From Microbacterium sp. p3-SID336 (GTDB lineage Bacteria; Actinomycetota; Actinomycetes; Actinomycetales; Microbacteriaceae), in assembly GCF_025143365.1 (NCBI RefSeq), contig NZ_JALXPE010000008.1, positions 16,536-80,535 of the forward strand: a stretch of DNA of 64,000 nt. Direction: 5' to 3'. The position numbers were made by a program, and so were the translations under genes. This document shows positions 42,397 to 50,979 of this stretch, one piece after another (position 1 is the stretch's first letter; the number at the start of each line of letters is the position of its first letter). The notes under the pieces are model-generated. The model saw only the letters and a list, made by a program, of their open reading frames with translations, was not told the DNA's origin and made no database searches.

Positions 42397-43392
42397 ATGA
42401 CCACCGTCATCGCCACTCAGAGCCTCACCAAGCACTACGGGCACGTGCACGCGCTCGACGGCCTCGACCTGACCGTCGAGCCGGGCCAGGTGCACGGATT
42501 CCTCGGCCCCAACGGCGCAGGGAAGTCCACCACCATCCGCATCCTCCTCGGCCTCGCCCGGCGCACCGGCGGCACGGCCCTCGTGTTCGGCGAGGATCCG
42601 TGGAGCCACGCCGTCGAGCTGCACCGACGGATCGCCTACGTCCCGGGCGACGTGAGCCTGTGGCCCAACCTCTCCGGCGGCGAGGCGATCGACCTGCTCG
42701 CCCGACTGCGCGGAGCCCGCACGCACGAGGCCGCCTACCGGCGCGAGAAGGCGCGGCTGCTCGACGCGTTCCAGTTCGATCCGCGCAAGAAGGGTCGGGC
42801 GTACTCCAAGGGCAACCGCCAGAAGGTCGCGCTGATCGCCGCGTTCGCCGTGCCCGCCGATCTGCTGATCCTCGACGAGCCGACGAGCGGCCTCGACCCG
42901 CTCATGGCGGTGATCTTCCAGCGCGAGGTCGCCCGCGCCCACGCGAACGGCGCGACGGTGCTGCTGTCGAGCCACATCATGAGCGAGGTGGAGCAGCTGT
43001 GCGACCGCGTGTCGATCATCCGCGCCGGACGCATCGTCGAGACGGGCACGCTCGCCGAGCTGCGGCACCTCACCCGCAGCGAGGTGTCGTTCACGGCGGC
43101 CGGGGTCACCCTCGACGCCGTGAACCGCATCCCTGACGTGCACGACGCCTCCGTGCACGACGACCGCGTCCGGCTCACCGTCGACAGCGACCGCACCGCG
43201 ACCGTGCTGCCCGCGCTCGCGGCGTTCGGCATCCGCGATCTGCGCGTGGCGCCTCCCTCCCTGGAGGAGCTGTTCCTGCGGCACTACGGCGACGATCTCG
43301 CGTCGCTGGAGGCCGCGGAGGACGGTGCTTCCGGCGAGACGGGGCAGGGTCTGCGTCGCAGTCGCCGGTCCCGCGCGGAGCAGCGGCGATGA
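42397..43392 (+). CDS. ABC transporter ATP-binding protein (exporter)
   Basis: A 331-residue ATPase: Walker A GPNGAGKST, signature region YSKGNRQKVALIAAF (SKGNRQK in place of LSGGQ, as in the TnrB/polyketide-antibiotic exporter branch), Walker B LLILDEPTSGLDPL and H-loop LLSSHIMSEVEQL. A ~110-residue C-terminal domain follows the nucleotide-binding domain. The ATG at 42397 appears to be a leaderless start. It overlaps the permease gene (ATGA). Confidence 0.9.
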   Translation: MTTVIATQSLTKHYGHVHALDGLDLTVEPGQVHGFLGPNGAGKSTTIRILLGLARRTGGTALVFGEDPWSHAVELHRRIAYVPGDVSLWPNLSGGEAIDLLARLRGARTHEAAYRREKARLLDAFQFDPRKKGRAYSKGNRQKVALIAAFAVPADLLILDEPTSGLDPLMAVIFQREVARAHANGATVLLSSHIMSEVEQLCDRVSIIRAGRIVETGTLAELRHLTRSEVSFTAAGVTLDAVNRIPDVHDASVHDDRVRLTVDSDRTATVLPALAAFGIRDLRVAPPSLEELFLRHYGDDLASLEAAEDGASGETGQGLRRSRRSRAEQRR

Positions 43393-45011
43393 CGCGCCTC
43401 GCCCTGCTGCTGCGTCAGCGGATCCGGCGCGATCGCCTCCAGGTGCCGCTGTGGATCGTGGGCACCGCGCTCATGGCACTCGCGGGGTACGCCGGCGTCA
43501 GCCAGTCCTACGCGACCCTCGCCGACCGACAGAACCTCCTCGCCGCGGCACTCGCCAACCCGGTGATCCTCCTGTTCCGCGGTCTGCCCTCCGGCACCTC
43601 GGAGGGCGCTTTCCTGGCGTTCCTGATCCTGCCGTGGCTGGCCTTTCTGGCCGCGCTGATGAGCACGTTCCTCGCGGTCCGGCACACGAGAGGCGACGAG
43701 GAGGCGGGCAGGGCCGAGCTGGTGTGGGCGACACCGGCAGGACGACGGCTTCCCACGGTGGCGACCGTCGTGCACGGCCTGCTCGCGAACGTCACGCTCG
43801 CCGCCCTCACGTCACTCGCGCTCCTGGCGAGTGGGCTCGCACCGGCCGGGTCGCTGCTGATGGGGGCCGCCGCCGGATCGTGCGGCGTCGCCTTCCTCGG
43901 GATCGCGCTGCTGTTCGCGCAGCTCCTGCGCACCTCGCGCGGAGCGAACGCCGCGAGCGTGTGGGTGCTGGTCGCCGCGTTCCTCGTGAGCGGCATCGGC
44001 AACGCCGCCGGCACCCCGAACGACGACCTCTCCGGGATCACGAGCGCCTGGCCCGCGTGGCTCTCGCCCTTCGGGTGGGCGGAGCAGACGCGTCCGTACG
44101 ACACCGACACCGCCTGGCCCGTGCTGCTCGGCCTCGTCCTCGGGCTGCTGGGGTGCGCAGCGGCGCTCGCCCTCCAGGCGGTCCGCGACGTGGACGCCGG
44201 TTTCGTCGCGGAACGCCGTGGGCGGACATCCGCACGACCGGCCCTGTCCTCCGCGCACGCGCTGGTGTGGCGCCTCACGTCGGGCGCGATCGCGGGATGG
44301 GCGGTCGGCGGCGTGCTGACCGGACTGCTGGCCACCACGCTGGCCGACGTGGTGGACCGGATCGCGGGTGAGAATCCGGCGGTGACCGAGATCCTGGAGA
44401 AGATCGGCGGGGCATCCGGCGGGCTCGATGAGGTCGTGGTGACCGTGTTCTTCACGCTGCTGGGGATCCTGGCAGCGTGCTGCGCCGTGCAGACCGTGGT
44501 GCGCGCGCGGCAGGAGGAGGCGCGGGGGACGGCTGAGCTCGTGCTGGCCACCCCGACCGGACGCGTGCGGTGGCTGGGCGATCACCTGCTGGTGGCTGCG
44601 GCCGCGGTCGTCATCGTGGTGGGTGCCGCGGTCGCGGCAGGGTGGCTCGGGGTGTGGAGCCGCGGCGGCACGGGAGAGCTGTATCGCATCGTCGCGGTCG
44701 CCGGTGCCGGGCAGGCGGTCGCGGCGATGGTGTTCGCCGTGCTGACCGCGCTCGTGTTCGTGCTGCTGCCGCGGGCGAGCATCGCGGTCGCGTGGGCGCT
44801 GGTGATGCTGGCCGCGCTGCTCGGCATGTTCGGGCCGCTGTTCGGCCTGCCGGAGTGGAGCGCAAACCTGTCACCCTTCGCGGTGACCCCTGTGGTCGAC
44901 GGGGACGCGGTGGACCTGCGCGGCGGGTGGTGGCTGCTGCTGGTGCTGGGCGTCGGTGCAGCCGCCGCACTGGTCCTGATGCGCCGGCGCGAGCTGACGA
45001 CGGGAGGCTGA
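43389..45011 (+). CDS. ABC-2 type exporter permease, fused two-half form
   Basis: A 540-residue protein with about twelve helices in two homologous halves; each half begins with a basic amphipathic segment (LLLRQRIRRDRLQV; SAHALVWRLTSGA) and contains an EEAGRAELVWATPAGR / EEARGTAELVLATPTGRVR loop, the duplicated cytoplasmic coupling element of polyketide-antibiotic exporter permeases. With the ATPase it would form an efflux pump for an unknown compound. Confidence 0.88.
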   Translation: MTRLALLLRQRIRRDRLQVPLWIVGTALMALAGYAGVSQSYATLADRQNLLAAALANPVILLFRGLPSGTSEGAFLAFLILPWLAFLAALMSTFLAVRHTRGDEEAGRAELVWATPAGRRLPTVATVVHGLLANVTLAALTSLALLASGLAPAGSLLMGAAAGSCGVAFLGIALLFAQLLRTSRGANAASVWVLVAAFLVSGIGNAAGTPNDDLSGITSAWPAWLSPFGWAEQTRPYDTDTAWPVLLGLVLGLLGCAAALALQAVRDVDAGFVAERRGRTSARPALSSAHALVWRLTSGAIAGWAVGGVLTGLLATTLADVVDRIAGENPAVTEILEKIGGASGGLDEVVVTVFFTLLGILAACCAVQTVVRARQEEARGTAELVLATPTGRVRWLGDHLLVAAAAVVIVVGAAVAAGWLGVWSRGGTGELYRIVAVAGAGQAVAAMVFAVLTALVFVLLPRASIAVAWALVMLAALLGMFGPLFGLPEWSANLSPFAVTPVVDGDAVDLRGGWWLLLVLGVGAAAALVLMRRRELTTGG

Positions 45012-45015
45012 GGCG

Positions 45016-45558
45016 ATGGCGGCGATGCGGGATGACCGGGACGGCGGCGCGGGGGACCGGAACGGCGGGCACCGGGGCGTACAGCCGGGGGAGCAGGCGA
45101 GGGAGCACCGGGGGGTGCAGCCCGCGGAGCAGGCCGCGGCGATGATGACGGCGGCGGGGATGCCGCGCATGCCCGCTCGGGTGATGATGGCCCTGGTCGC
45201 GGCGCCGGACGGCGGGTACACCGCGGCGCAGCTGTCCGAGCGGCTCGGCGTCTCCCCCGCCGCGGTGTCGGGGGCGGTGCGCTATCTGCAGCAGCTGCAC
45301 TTCATCCAGCGGCGCTCACGACCGGGTGACCGTCGCGACCGGTACGAGTTCATGCACGACACGTTCGCCCTGTCGATCGTGAGCAACCTCCCCGTGTATT
45401 CGCGGCTCTCGGAGTACATCGAGGAGATCGCCGTGGAGCAGGAGGAGGACCGCGGGGCGCACGATCGTGCCGCGGAACTGGCGGCGTTCCTCCGGTTCCT
45501 GTCCGTGCGGATGGCGCAGATCGCGGACGACTGGCGGGCGCAGCGCGACGCGACCTGA
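45016..45558 (+). CDS. MarR/GbsR-like transcriptional regulator
   Basis: A 180-residue protein with a winged-helix domain (RVMMALVAAPDGGYTAAQL, SERLGVSPAAVSGAVRYLQQ, wing SRPGDRRDRYEF) and a C-terminal dimerising helix. It is four bases after the permease stop. The first ~40 residues are a disordered repeat (HRGVQP.EQA twice); ATG 45142 is an alternative start that omits it. It probably represses its own ABC operon at the palindrome upstream of 42397. Confidence 0.85.
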   Translation: MAAMRDDRDGGAGDRNGGHRGVQPGEQAREHRGVQPAEQAAAMMTAAGMPRMPARVMMALVAAPDGGYTAAQLSERLGVSPAAVSGAVRYLQQLHFIQRRSRPGDRRDRYEFMHDTFALSIVSNLPVYSRLSEYIEEIAVEQEEDRGAHDRAAELAAFLRFLSVRMAQIADDWRAQRDAT

Positions 45559-45577
45559 GTGGATTTCCGTCGAAGGG

Positions 45578-45623
45578 TTGACGCGCGGGATGGTTCTATG
45601 GTTACTTACTTGAGTAAGTAACC
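45578..45623 (+). promoter_or_regulatory. Promoter and palindromic operator of the YtrA-type operon
   Basis: TTGACG (45578-45583) is followed after 17-18 bp by GTTACT/TTACTT. Perfect 11-bp inverted repeats GGTTACTTACT (45600-45610) and AGTAAGTAACC (45613-45623) around a TG centre cover the -10 and start site. The GntR-family protein encoded 22 bp downstream is the expected ligand-controlled repressor. Confidence 0.8.
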
Positions 45624-45644
45624 CACCAACACCGCGGAGGACTC

Positions 45645-46034
45645 GTGATCGAAGAAGGCAAGCCGCTCTTCCTCCAGATCGCCGAGCAGATCGAGGACTC
45701 GATCCTCGACGGCTCGCTGGCGGAGGAGGCGCAGGCCCCTTCCACGAACGAGCTCGCCGCGTTCTACCGCATCAACCCCGCCACCGCAGCGAAGGGAGTC
45801 GCCATGCTCACCGACAAGGGAGTGCTCCACAAGCGCCGAGGCATCGGCATGTTCGTCTCGGAGGGCGCCAGGGAGCTGCTCCTCGGCGAGCGCCGGGCCG
45901 CCTTCGCCGACCGCTACATCGACCCGCTCCTCGCCGAAGCCCGCACGCTGGGCCTCGGTGCGGATGACCTCGCGGCACTGCTCCGCCAGCGCGCCGCACA
46001 CACCCCCACCCCAGAAGGGAAGAACCCCGCATGA
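45645..46034 (+). CDS. YtrA-subfamily GntR transcriptional regulator
   Basis: A 129-residue regulator with the GntR winged helix (PLFLQIAEQIEDSILDGSL, PSTNELAAFYRINPATAAKGVAML, KRRGIGMFV) and only a short C-terminal tail, the hallmark of the YtrA subfamily that controls ABC transporters. GTG 45645 follows GCGGAGG. It overlaps the ATPase gene by ATGA; the operator palindrome is directly upstream. Confidence 0.92.
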   Translation: MIEEGKPLFLQIAEQIEDSILDGSLAEEAQAPSTNELAAFYRINPATAAKGVAMLTDKGVLHKRRGIGMFVSEGARELLLGERRAAFADRYIDPLLAEARTLGLGADDLAALLRQRAAHTPTPEGKNPA

Positions 46035-46942
46035 CCGCCGTCATCGAGGTGCAGAATCTCACCAAGCGCTATAAGGACAAGAGGGCGCTCGACAATGTGA
46101 CGCTCGCGCTGGAGGGGGGCTCGATCTACGGGCTCCTCGGCCGCAACGGCGCCGGCAAGACGACCCTCATGTCGATCCTCACCGCCCAGAACTTCGAATC
46201 CTCCGGCACCGTCAGGGTGTTCGGCGAGCACCCCTACGAGAACGCGCACGTGCTCGGTCGGATCTGCTTCGTCCGGGAGAGCCAGAAGTACCCGGACGAC
46301 GCCTACCCCAAGCACGCGTTCAAGGCGGCGAGCCTGTTCTTCCCGAACTGGGACCAGCAGCTGGCCGACGAGCTCATCGCCGAGTTCCAGCTGCCCATGA
46401 AGCAGACCATCAAGAAGCTGTCCCGCGGCCAGCTCTCCGCGGTCGGCGTCATCATCGGCCTGGCCTCCCGCGCCGAGATCACGTTCTTCGACGAGCCGTA
46501 CCTCGGGCTCGACGCGGTCGCGCGACAGATCTTCTACGACCGCCTCGTGGAGGACTACGCCGAGCACCCGCGCACCATCATCCTGTCCTCGCACCTGATC
46601 GACGAGGTGTCGAACCTCATCGAGAAGGTCATCGTGATCGACAACGGACAGATCCTGCTGAACGAGGACACCGACGCGGTGCGCGACCGCGCGGTGAACG
46701 TCGTCGGCGACGCCGCACTCGTCGACGCCTGGTCGGATGGCCGCGAGGTCCTGCATCGCGACGAGCTCGGACGGGTGGCCTCTGTCACCGTCATGGGAAG
46801 GCTCTCCCCGGAGGAGCGCGCCGAGGTCGTCGCCACCGGTCTCGACCTCACCCCGGTCTCACTGCAGCAGCTCGTCGTCCGACTCACCCAGAAGAGCGGC
46901 GCCGCCGAGAGAGCCGCCACCACGAAGGAGGAGGTCCGCTGA
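46031..46942 (+). CDS. ABC transporter ATP-binding protein (YtrB-like)
   Basis: A 303-residue ATPase: Walker A GRNGAGKTT, a divergent signature LSRGQLSAVGVIIGLASRA, Walker B ITFFDEPYLGLDAVAR and IILSSHLIDEVSNLIEKV. The divergent LSRGQ and DEPYLGLD are typical of the YtrB/EcsA-like ATPases in GntR-controlled operons. Such operons respond to cell-wall antibiotics in Firmicutes; that role is inferred here. Confidence 0.9.
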   Translation: MTAVIEVQNLTKRYKDKRALDNVTLALEGGSIYGLLGRNGAGKTTLMSILTAQNFESSGTVRVFGEHPYENAHVLGRICFVRESQKYPDDAYPKHAFKAASLFFPNWDQQLADELIAEFQLPMKQTIKKLSRGQLSAVGVIIGLASRAEITFFDEPYLGLDAVARQIFYDRLVEDYAEHPRTIILSSHLIDEVSNLIEKVIVIDNGQILLNEDTDAVRDRAVNVVGDAALVDAWSDGREVLHRDELGRVASVTVMGRLSPEERAEVVATGLDLTPVSLQQLVVRLTQKSGAAERAATTKEEVR

Positions 46943-47625
46943 TGCGCACGTTCAACGTCATCCGACTGCAGCTCATCAACAAGGGCACGTTCATCTGGTA
47001 CCCGCTGATGATCCTGGCCGCCGCCGTGGTGATCTCGGTCCTGATCTACGCCATGATCCCGGTCGACACCCCGAAGTACGGCGGCGGCGGGCAGGCGCCG
47101 CTGTGGTATTTCTTCGCCGTCGGCATGTCGGCGATGACCCTCACGTTCCCGTTCTCGCAGGCGATGAGCATCACACGCCGCGAGTTCTTCTTCGGCACGA
47201 TGCTGACCGCGGTCCTGGGCAGTGCGATCATGGGCGTGATCTTCCTCATCGGCGGCGGCATCGAGATGCTCACCGACGGGTACGGGATCAACGGCTATGT
47301 GTTCTACCTGCCGTGGCTGTGGGATGCGGGTCCGGTCGGCGCCTTCGTCGTGTACTTCACCCTCGCCCTGTTCTTCTTCGTGATCGGCTTCACCGGCGCG
47401 ACGATCTACAAGAGCTGGGGACAGCTCGTGCTGCTCATCGTGAGCATCGGCCTGGGCCTGATCCTCGTCGGGCTCGTGTTCCTCGCGACGCGGCTCGACC
47501 TGTGGAACCACGTCGGCGCGGCGATCATGGATCTCGGCGCCCTCGGTCTCGCGCTGTGGGGCCTCGTGATCACCGCCGCCCTGAGCCTCGTCTCGTTCCT
47601 CGCCTTCCGGCGGACGATCCCCTGA
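46942..47625 (+). CDS. Membrane subunit of the GntR-linked ABC transporter
   Basis: A 227-residue protein with six hydrophobic helices and short loops. SQAMSITRREFFFGTMLTA is the ABC-2-like cytoplasmic coupling segment. The start overlaps the ATPase stop (TGATG), so it is the cognate permease. It ends the operon before a strong hairpin. Confidence 0.88.
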   Translation: MRTFNVIRLQLINKGTFIWYPLMILAAAVVISVLIYAMIPVDTPKYGGGGQAPLWYFFAVGMSAMTLTFPFSQAMSITRREFFFGTMLTAVLGSAIMGVIFLIGGGIEMLTDGYGINGYVFYLPWLWDAGPVGAFVVYFTLALFFFVIGFTGATIYKSWGQLVLLIVSIGLGLILVGLVFLATRLDLWNHVGAAIMDLGALGLALWGLVITAALSLVSFLAFRRTIP

Positions 47626-47642
47626 TCCCACCCCGAGGCCAC

Positions 47643-47684
47643 GCGGATGCCGCGGCACGCACTCCTGTGCGCCGCGGCATCCGC
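47643..47684 (+). terminator. Terminator hairpin after the YtrA-type operon
   Basis: Perfect 14-bp arms GCGGATGCCGCGGC (47643-47656) and GCCGCGGCATCCGC (47671-47684), with an inner GCAC/GTGC pair closing the loop. It follows the permease stop by 18 bp. Confidence 0.8.
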
Positions 47685-47798
47685 CTGCGGGCGCTACCCG
47701 CAGACCAGGCCGGAGGCAACCCCTGTCGGACACGCCGCCGTTGCGCGTAGCGTCCAGGGGCAGGACCACCGACCCCCGATCGCCCTGGAGAGGATGCC

Positions 47799-48932
47799 GT
47801 GTCGCCTGATTCGCACCGCCTGCGCGACCACCCGCGCCTCCGGCTGCGTGAGCGCCGTTCGTACCTGGCGCGCACGCTGCGCGAGGCGGTGCGTGTGCCC
47901 CGGCTCCTGCTCGTCGTCAAGACGGCGCTCGCGGTCGGGCTCGCGTGGGCGATCGCCCCGCACATGCCCGGGGTGACGGACGAGTATCCGTACTACGCGC
48001 CGCTGGGCGCCCTCGTCAGCATGTACCCCACGCTGATGGGGTCGATGCGGTCGAGCCTGCAGACGCTGTTCGGTCTCGCCGCGGGTATCGGCCTCGCCGC
48101 GCTGGTGGTGTTGACGGTCGGCCCGACGTGGTGGTCGATCCCGCTCGTCGTCGGGCTCGGCGTGCTGGTGTCCGGTACCGGCTGGTTCGGCGTCGGCAAG
48201 GAGTACGTGCCGATGGCGGCCCTGTTCGTGCTGATCATCGGCGGGCAGAACGCCGACGACTACTCGGTGGGGTACCTCGCGCAGATGGCCGTCGGCGTGG
48301 TGATCGGCCTGCTCGTGAACCTGCTGATCGCGCCAGCCCCGCTCGCCGCCGCGGCCGAGGCGCGCGTGGAGGCCTTCCGCACGCAGCTCGGCGAGCACCT
48401 GCACGACATCGGCTTTGCGGTGTCGGAGTCGTGGCCGCCCGAGACCGCGCAGTGGGCCGATGACGCGGCCGCCCTCGCCGAGACGACCGCCGACCTGAGG
48501 GCGGCGCTCGCGGAGGCCGACGAGAGCGTGCGCTACAACCCGCGCGCCCGTCGTCGCCACGTGCGCACCACCCACATCCATGAGGAGCTGTCGACGCTGG
48601 ACCGCATCGCCCATCTGATCAGGGACATCGCCGACTCCACGGCCGACACGATCTGGGACCGCCCCGCCGCGATACCGCTGGATCCCGCGCTGCCCGAGCC
48701 TCTGTCGGCCGCCTGCCATGCGGTCGCCGACGTGATCGCCGAGCCGGAGCCGGGCTCGAGCGAGGCACACCGTCGTCGGGGCGAAGCCGCCAGGGCGATC
48801 CGTCTCCTGCTGGAGCGCGTGGACGACCGCACGATCGACGCGCGCAGCTCGATGGGCCCCGGCGTGCTCACGGCGATGCACCTCCGGCGCATCCTCATCC
48901 TGAGCGGTGCGGGAGCCGATCGGGAGGAGTGA
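47799..48932 (+). CDS. FUSC/aromatic-acid-exporter-like membrane protein
   Basis: A 377-residue protein with about six helices in residues ~35-180 (VVKTALAVGLAWAIA, YYAPLGALVSMYPTLMGSM, SLQTLFGLAAGIGLA), then a cytosolic alpha-helical domain of ~190 residues. This is the actinobacterial half-length form of the FUSC/ArAE family, proposed to export aromatic acids. GTG 47799 follows GGAGAGGATGCC. It is convergent with the ArsR-like regulator gene. Confidence 0.85.
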   Translation: MSPDSHRLRDHPRLRLRERRSYLARTLREAVRVPRLLLVVKTALAVGLAWAIAPHMPGVTDEYPYYAPLGALVSMYPTLMGSMRSSLQTLFGLAAGIGLAALVVLTVGPTWWSIPLVVGLGVLVSGTGWFGVGKEYVPMAALFVLIIGGQNADDYSVGYLAQMAVGVVIGLLVNLLIAPAPLAAAAEARVEAFRTQLGEHLHDIGFAVSESWPPETAQWADDAAALAETTADLRAALAEADESVRYNPRARRRHVRTTHIHEELSTLDRIAHLIRDIADSTADTIWDRPAAIPLDPALPEPLSAACHAVADVIAEPEPGSSEAHRRRGEAARAIRLLLERVDDRTIDARSSMGPGVLTAMHLRRILILSGAGADREE

Positions 48933-48934
48933 CG

Positions 48935-49525
48935 TCAGATGGTGTCGTCGGCGACCACGATGTCCATCTGCCAGTAGCGACCGCCCGGGTCGGCCCCGTC
49001 GTGCGCCTCGTCGGCGGCGGACAGCACGTCGTTGATGCGGAGCATGACGTCGTCGAACTCCGCCTCGGTGAGCCGGATCGTGCGCTGCACGAACGAGGCG
49101 TGCACCTCGGTGGTGCGGCCGGAGACGTATTCGGGGGTCCACGCCATCACGCGCCGCACGAGCTCCTGGTGGTCCTCCGCGAGCGCGGCCACCACGGCGC
49201 CGCCGAGCGCCTCGTCGGTCACGGGGCTCTCCGGCCCCCCGACGTTCAGGGCCCGCTTACGACCGGTCCAGACCCGATCGCGCCGATCCCGCGCACGCTC
49301 CGGGGCCTCCTCGATGAGCCCCGCTTCGGCGAGCGCCCGCAGATGGAAGCTGGCGCTGTTGGCCGGAACCCCGAGTTCGACGGCGATGTCGGCCGCGCGC
49401 AGGTACTCGCGGCGGGAGATGAGACGGAGGATTTGCCGGCGCAGCGGATGGGAGTAGGCCTTCAGCATGGCCGACGTCATGAAGACGGCGTCTTCGCCCG
49501 AGGTCTTCTCCGCGTCGTCGGCCAT
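48935..49525 (-). CDS. ArsR-like winged-helix transcriptional regulator
   Basis: A 196-residue protein. The N-terminal ArsR-type winged helix reads MLKAYSHPLRRQILRLI, AADIAVELGVPANSASFHLRAL and GLIEEA. The C-terminal ~100 residues are helical and probably bind a ligand or dimerise. No Cys metal site is present, so it is not a metal sensor of the classical ArsR type. It is divergent from the MFS gene, separated by 70 bp with three TTGCGCA boxes, and likely represses it. Confidence 0.87.
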   Translation of the reverse strand: MADDAEKTSGEDAVFMTSAMLKAYSHPLRRQILRLISRREYLRAADIAVELGVPANSASFHLRALAEAGLIEEAPERARDRRDRVWTGRKRALNVGGPESPVTDEALGGAVVAALAEDHQELVRRVMAWTPEYVSGRTTEVHASFVQRTIRLTEAEFDDVMLRINDVLSAADEAHDGADPGGRYWQMDIVVADDTI

Positions 49526-49546
49526 GCCCCGATCCTAGTCCGATGG

Positions 49547-49581
49547 TTGCGCACCTACAGTTGCGCAATTCTTCTTGCGCA
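49547..49581. promoter_or_regulatory. Three TTGCGCA boxes at 14-bp spacing in a divergent promoter
   Basis: TTGCGCA occurs at 49547-49553, 49561-49567 and 49575-49581, exactly 14 bp apart. TGCGCA is itself palindromic, so each box can serve as a half-site in either direction. They fill the 70-bp gap between the ArsR-like gene and the MFS gene, fitting cooperative binding of the regulator. Confidence 0.75.
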
Positions 49582-49595
49582 TCTAGTCTCGCAGC

Positions 49596-50978
49596 ATGAG
49601 CACGGTCACCACCCCCCATCGCCTGTGGCGCAACACCCGTTACCTCACCTGGCTCGTGAGCGACACCAGCAAAGGGCTGGCGGCGTCGCTCTTCGGCTTC
49701 GCGATCCCGCTGCTGGCGCTGATCGTCACGAACGACCCCGCACAGGCGGGCATCATCGGCGGCGCCGGACTGGTCGCCCGTGTGCTGCTCACCCTCGCCG
49801 GCGGTGTCCTCGCCGACCGGCACCGCCGCATCGTGCTCATGCTGCTCGGCTCGCTCATCGGCGTCGTGCTCGCCGGCGCCTTCACGCTCCTCGCGCTGGG
49901 CGACGCGCTGACCTTCGCCACGCTGCTCGTGCTCGATGTGCTGCTCGCCGCTCGCAGCGGCCTGTTCGACGTGGCGGGCGAGAGCGCTCTGAAGGAGATC
50001 GTCCCGGACGAGGCGATGGGGCGCGCGCAGGCCGCGAACCAGGGGCGCGACGCTGCGCTCCAGCTCGCGGGCGGGCCCCTCGGAGGCCTGCTGCTCGGGA
50101 TCGGCGGGTGGCTGGTGGGCGCCGTGATGACGCTCTGCCACCTGATCGCCGCGGTGACCGCCTGGATGCTGCGGCGCCAGACCGCCCGCGCCGGGATCGC
50201 CGACACCGGCGCGCAGGCCGACGAGGACCCGACCGGCGCAGCCGACACGGCGGAGTCGGGCGGCACCAGGACGGCGGGCGCGGCGGCACACCGGACCGCG
50301 ACCCGCACGACCGACAGGACCGAGGTCGTGCGGCCGAACGCCTGGCAGGAGCTGCGCGAGGGCTTCACGTGGCTGTTCGCCCGGCGCGACCTGTCCGGCC
50401 TGATGGCCATCCTCACCATCGTCAACCTCGGCTTCAACGCCGCGATCACCACGGTCGTGTACGCGCTGCAGCAGGACGGCTACTCCGAGCTCGTGATCGG
50501 CACGCTGAGCGCGGCGATCGGAGCGGTGATGCTCGTGGGCGCCGTGATCGCGCCCCTGCTCGTCCCGCGGATCCCCGCCGGCGTGCTCGCCGTCAGCGGT
50601 CTCGCGGTGGTCGCGGTCGGCGCCGTCGTGCTCACCACGGTGCGCGAGCCCTGGGCCATCGCTATCGTGCTCGGCGCCTCGGTGCTCCCGCTGCCCGCGC
50701 TCAACGCCGCGATGATGGGCTACTTCATGGTCGCCACGCCCACGCGGCTGCTGGGTCGCGCCAACAGTGCGCTCGGCGTGCTCGCGATGGGGGCCATGCC
50801 CTTCGCGCCGCTCATCGCCGGCTTCGGCCTGGCGGGCCTCGGCCGCGAGGGCACCATCCTCATCTGCGCGGCGCTGTGCCTGATCGCCGCCGGCCTCGCA
50901 CTCGGCAACCGGGCGCTGCGCGGGCTTCCCGTCGAGGCCCGCTGGGCCGCGCACGCCGCCCGCTTCGCGAACGACTGA
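49596..50978 (+). CDS. Major facilitator superfamily transporter
   Basis: A 460-residue, roughly twelve-helix MFS protein. Motif A between TM2 and TM3 reads GGVLADRHRRIVLM, and the second half has a weaker version. A ~55-residue hydrophilic Ala/Thr-rich loop separates the two halves (DTGAQADEDPTG and following). It resembles drug/enterobactin-type exporters. It is divergent from its probable repressor. Confidence 0.9.
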   Translation: MSTVTTPHRLWRNTRYLTWLVSDTSKGLAASLFGFAIPLLALIVTNDPAQAGIIGGAGLVARVLLTLAGGVLADRHRRIVLMLLGSLIGVVLAGAFTLLALGDALTFATLLVLDVLLAARSGLFDVAGESALKEIVPDEAMGRAQAANQGRDAALQLAGGPLGGLLLGIGGWLVGAVMTLCHLIAAVTAWMLRRQTARAGIADTGAQADEDPTGAADTAESGGTRTAGAAAHRTATRTTDRTEVVRPNAWQELREGFTWLFARRDLSGLMAILTIVNLGFNAAITTVVYALQQDGYSELVIGTLSAAIGAVMLVGAVIAPLLVPRIPAGVLAVSGLAVVAVGAVVLTTVREPWAIAIVLGASVLPLPALNAAMMGYFMVATPTRLLGRANSALGVLAMGAMPFAPLIAGFGLAGLGREGTILICAALCLIAAGLALGNRALRGLPVEARWAAHAARFAND

Positions 50979-50979
50979 G

